DNA from: a bacterium
Lineage (GTDB): Bacteria > Patescibacteriota > Minisyncoccia > Phycocordibacterales > VMEP01
Assembly (NCBI GenBank): GCA_030699625.1
Contig: JAUYLU010000020.1
Span: 1-5,279, forward strand
Direction of reading: 5' to 3'
Length of the DNA: 5,279 nucleotides
The first letter of the stretch is position 1. Each line of letters starts with the position of its first letter. Below the pieces are notes generated by a model that saw only the letters and a program-made list of their open reading frames with translations, was not told the DNA's origin and searched no databases. Shown here in pieces: positions 5,028 to 5,279 of the stretch. The translations under genes and the position numbers were made by a program.

Positions 5028-5279
5028 CGCCCAAGCTCTATTACGTCCTTCCTGAATATAGCGCGGACGATGCCACTCATTTCGCCCATATCCATGATTT
5101 TCTCAAGGAGATTGGAAAGCGTTTCGACCTTCTTCTTATCGTGGAAAAAGGAGCGACCCCTCCGCCCTCGCTTGGCTATCGCGGCTCGCGCGTGCTACAT
5201 TTCTCCTTTTTACCGCTCCGTCTCGCCGAGCTTTTCTTCCGTTTCATTACGGCCCGGTCTTCCGGTTATCGCGATTTTT
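5024..5279 (+). CDS. Probable glycosyltransferase, N-terminal part, cut by the window end
   Basis: An open frame from the ATG at 5024 runs to the window end without a stop (85 codons). It starts inside the stop of the GtrA gene (ATGA overlap), with no Shine-Dalgarno site, so translation is probably coupled. The protein begins TPKLYYVLPEYSADDATHF, then a helix (HIHDFLKEIGKRF) and a second beta-strand (DLLLIVEKGA). This strand-loop-helix-strand pattern, with a His-Phe in the first loop, resembles the N-terminal Rossmann domain of GT4 glycosyltransferases, and the operon context supports that. The catalytic domain is outside the window, so the family call is tentative, whereas the gene itself is secure. 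Confidence 0.75.
   Translation, partial: MTPKLYYVLPEYSADDATHFAHIHDFLKEIGKRFDLLLIVEKGATPPPSLGYRGSRVLHFSFLPLRLAELFFRFITARSSGYRDF

Overview
The window looks like part of a chromosome of a Candidate Phyla Radiation (Patescibacteria, probably Parcubacteria) organism. This is inferred from the style of the proteins, above all the two GT4 glycosyltransferases (start motifs such as KILIATGLYPPDIGGP, and TAQDPFETGF), the tight ATGA gene overlaps, and the patchy use of Shine-Dalgarno sites. No rRNA or marker gene is present to prove it. No complete phage, IS element, CRISPR array, tRNA or rRNA was seen.

Layout. Positions 62-535 (+) hold a small single-domain cupin with a strong Shine-Dalgarno site, closed by a good intrinsic terminator (552-581). 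Converging on it from the right is a two-gene minus-strand unit. Its first gene (2218-1676) encodes a 180-residue protein made of little more than the N-terminal half of a GT4 glycosyltransferase. Its second gene (1683-580) encodes an APH-like kinase-fold protein, and the two genes overlap by about 8 bases. A 107-base divergent spacer (2219-2325) carries a -10 element for each direction. To the right runs a plus-strand operon: GT4 enzyme 1 (2326-3429), GT4 enzyme 2 (3426-4550), a GtrA-family four-helix membrane protein (4569-5027), and the start of a fourth gene (5024 to the window end), probably another glycosyltransferase.

Function. The plus-strand operon is best read as a cell-surface glycan or glycolipid locus. 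Two complete GT-B enzymes, and probably a third, would add sugars on the cytoplasmic side, and the GtrA protein may help move a lipid-linked sugar across the membrane. The minus-strand pair may belong to the same pathway, since its first gene is a clear paralogue of GT4 enzyme 1, but it lacks the donor-binding domain and the N-terminal Gly-Gly, so ordinary glycosyltransferase activity is doubtful.

The points most worth a second look are the truncated GT4 paralogue coupled to a kinase-like gene, an AT-rich heptanucleotide repeat (WAAAACT) that occurs twice inside the GC-rich coding sequence of GT4 enzyme 2 and encodes the same peptide both times, and perfect TATAAT boxes lying so close to two start codons that leaderless transcripts are likely.
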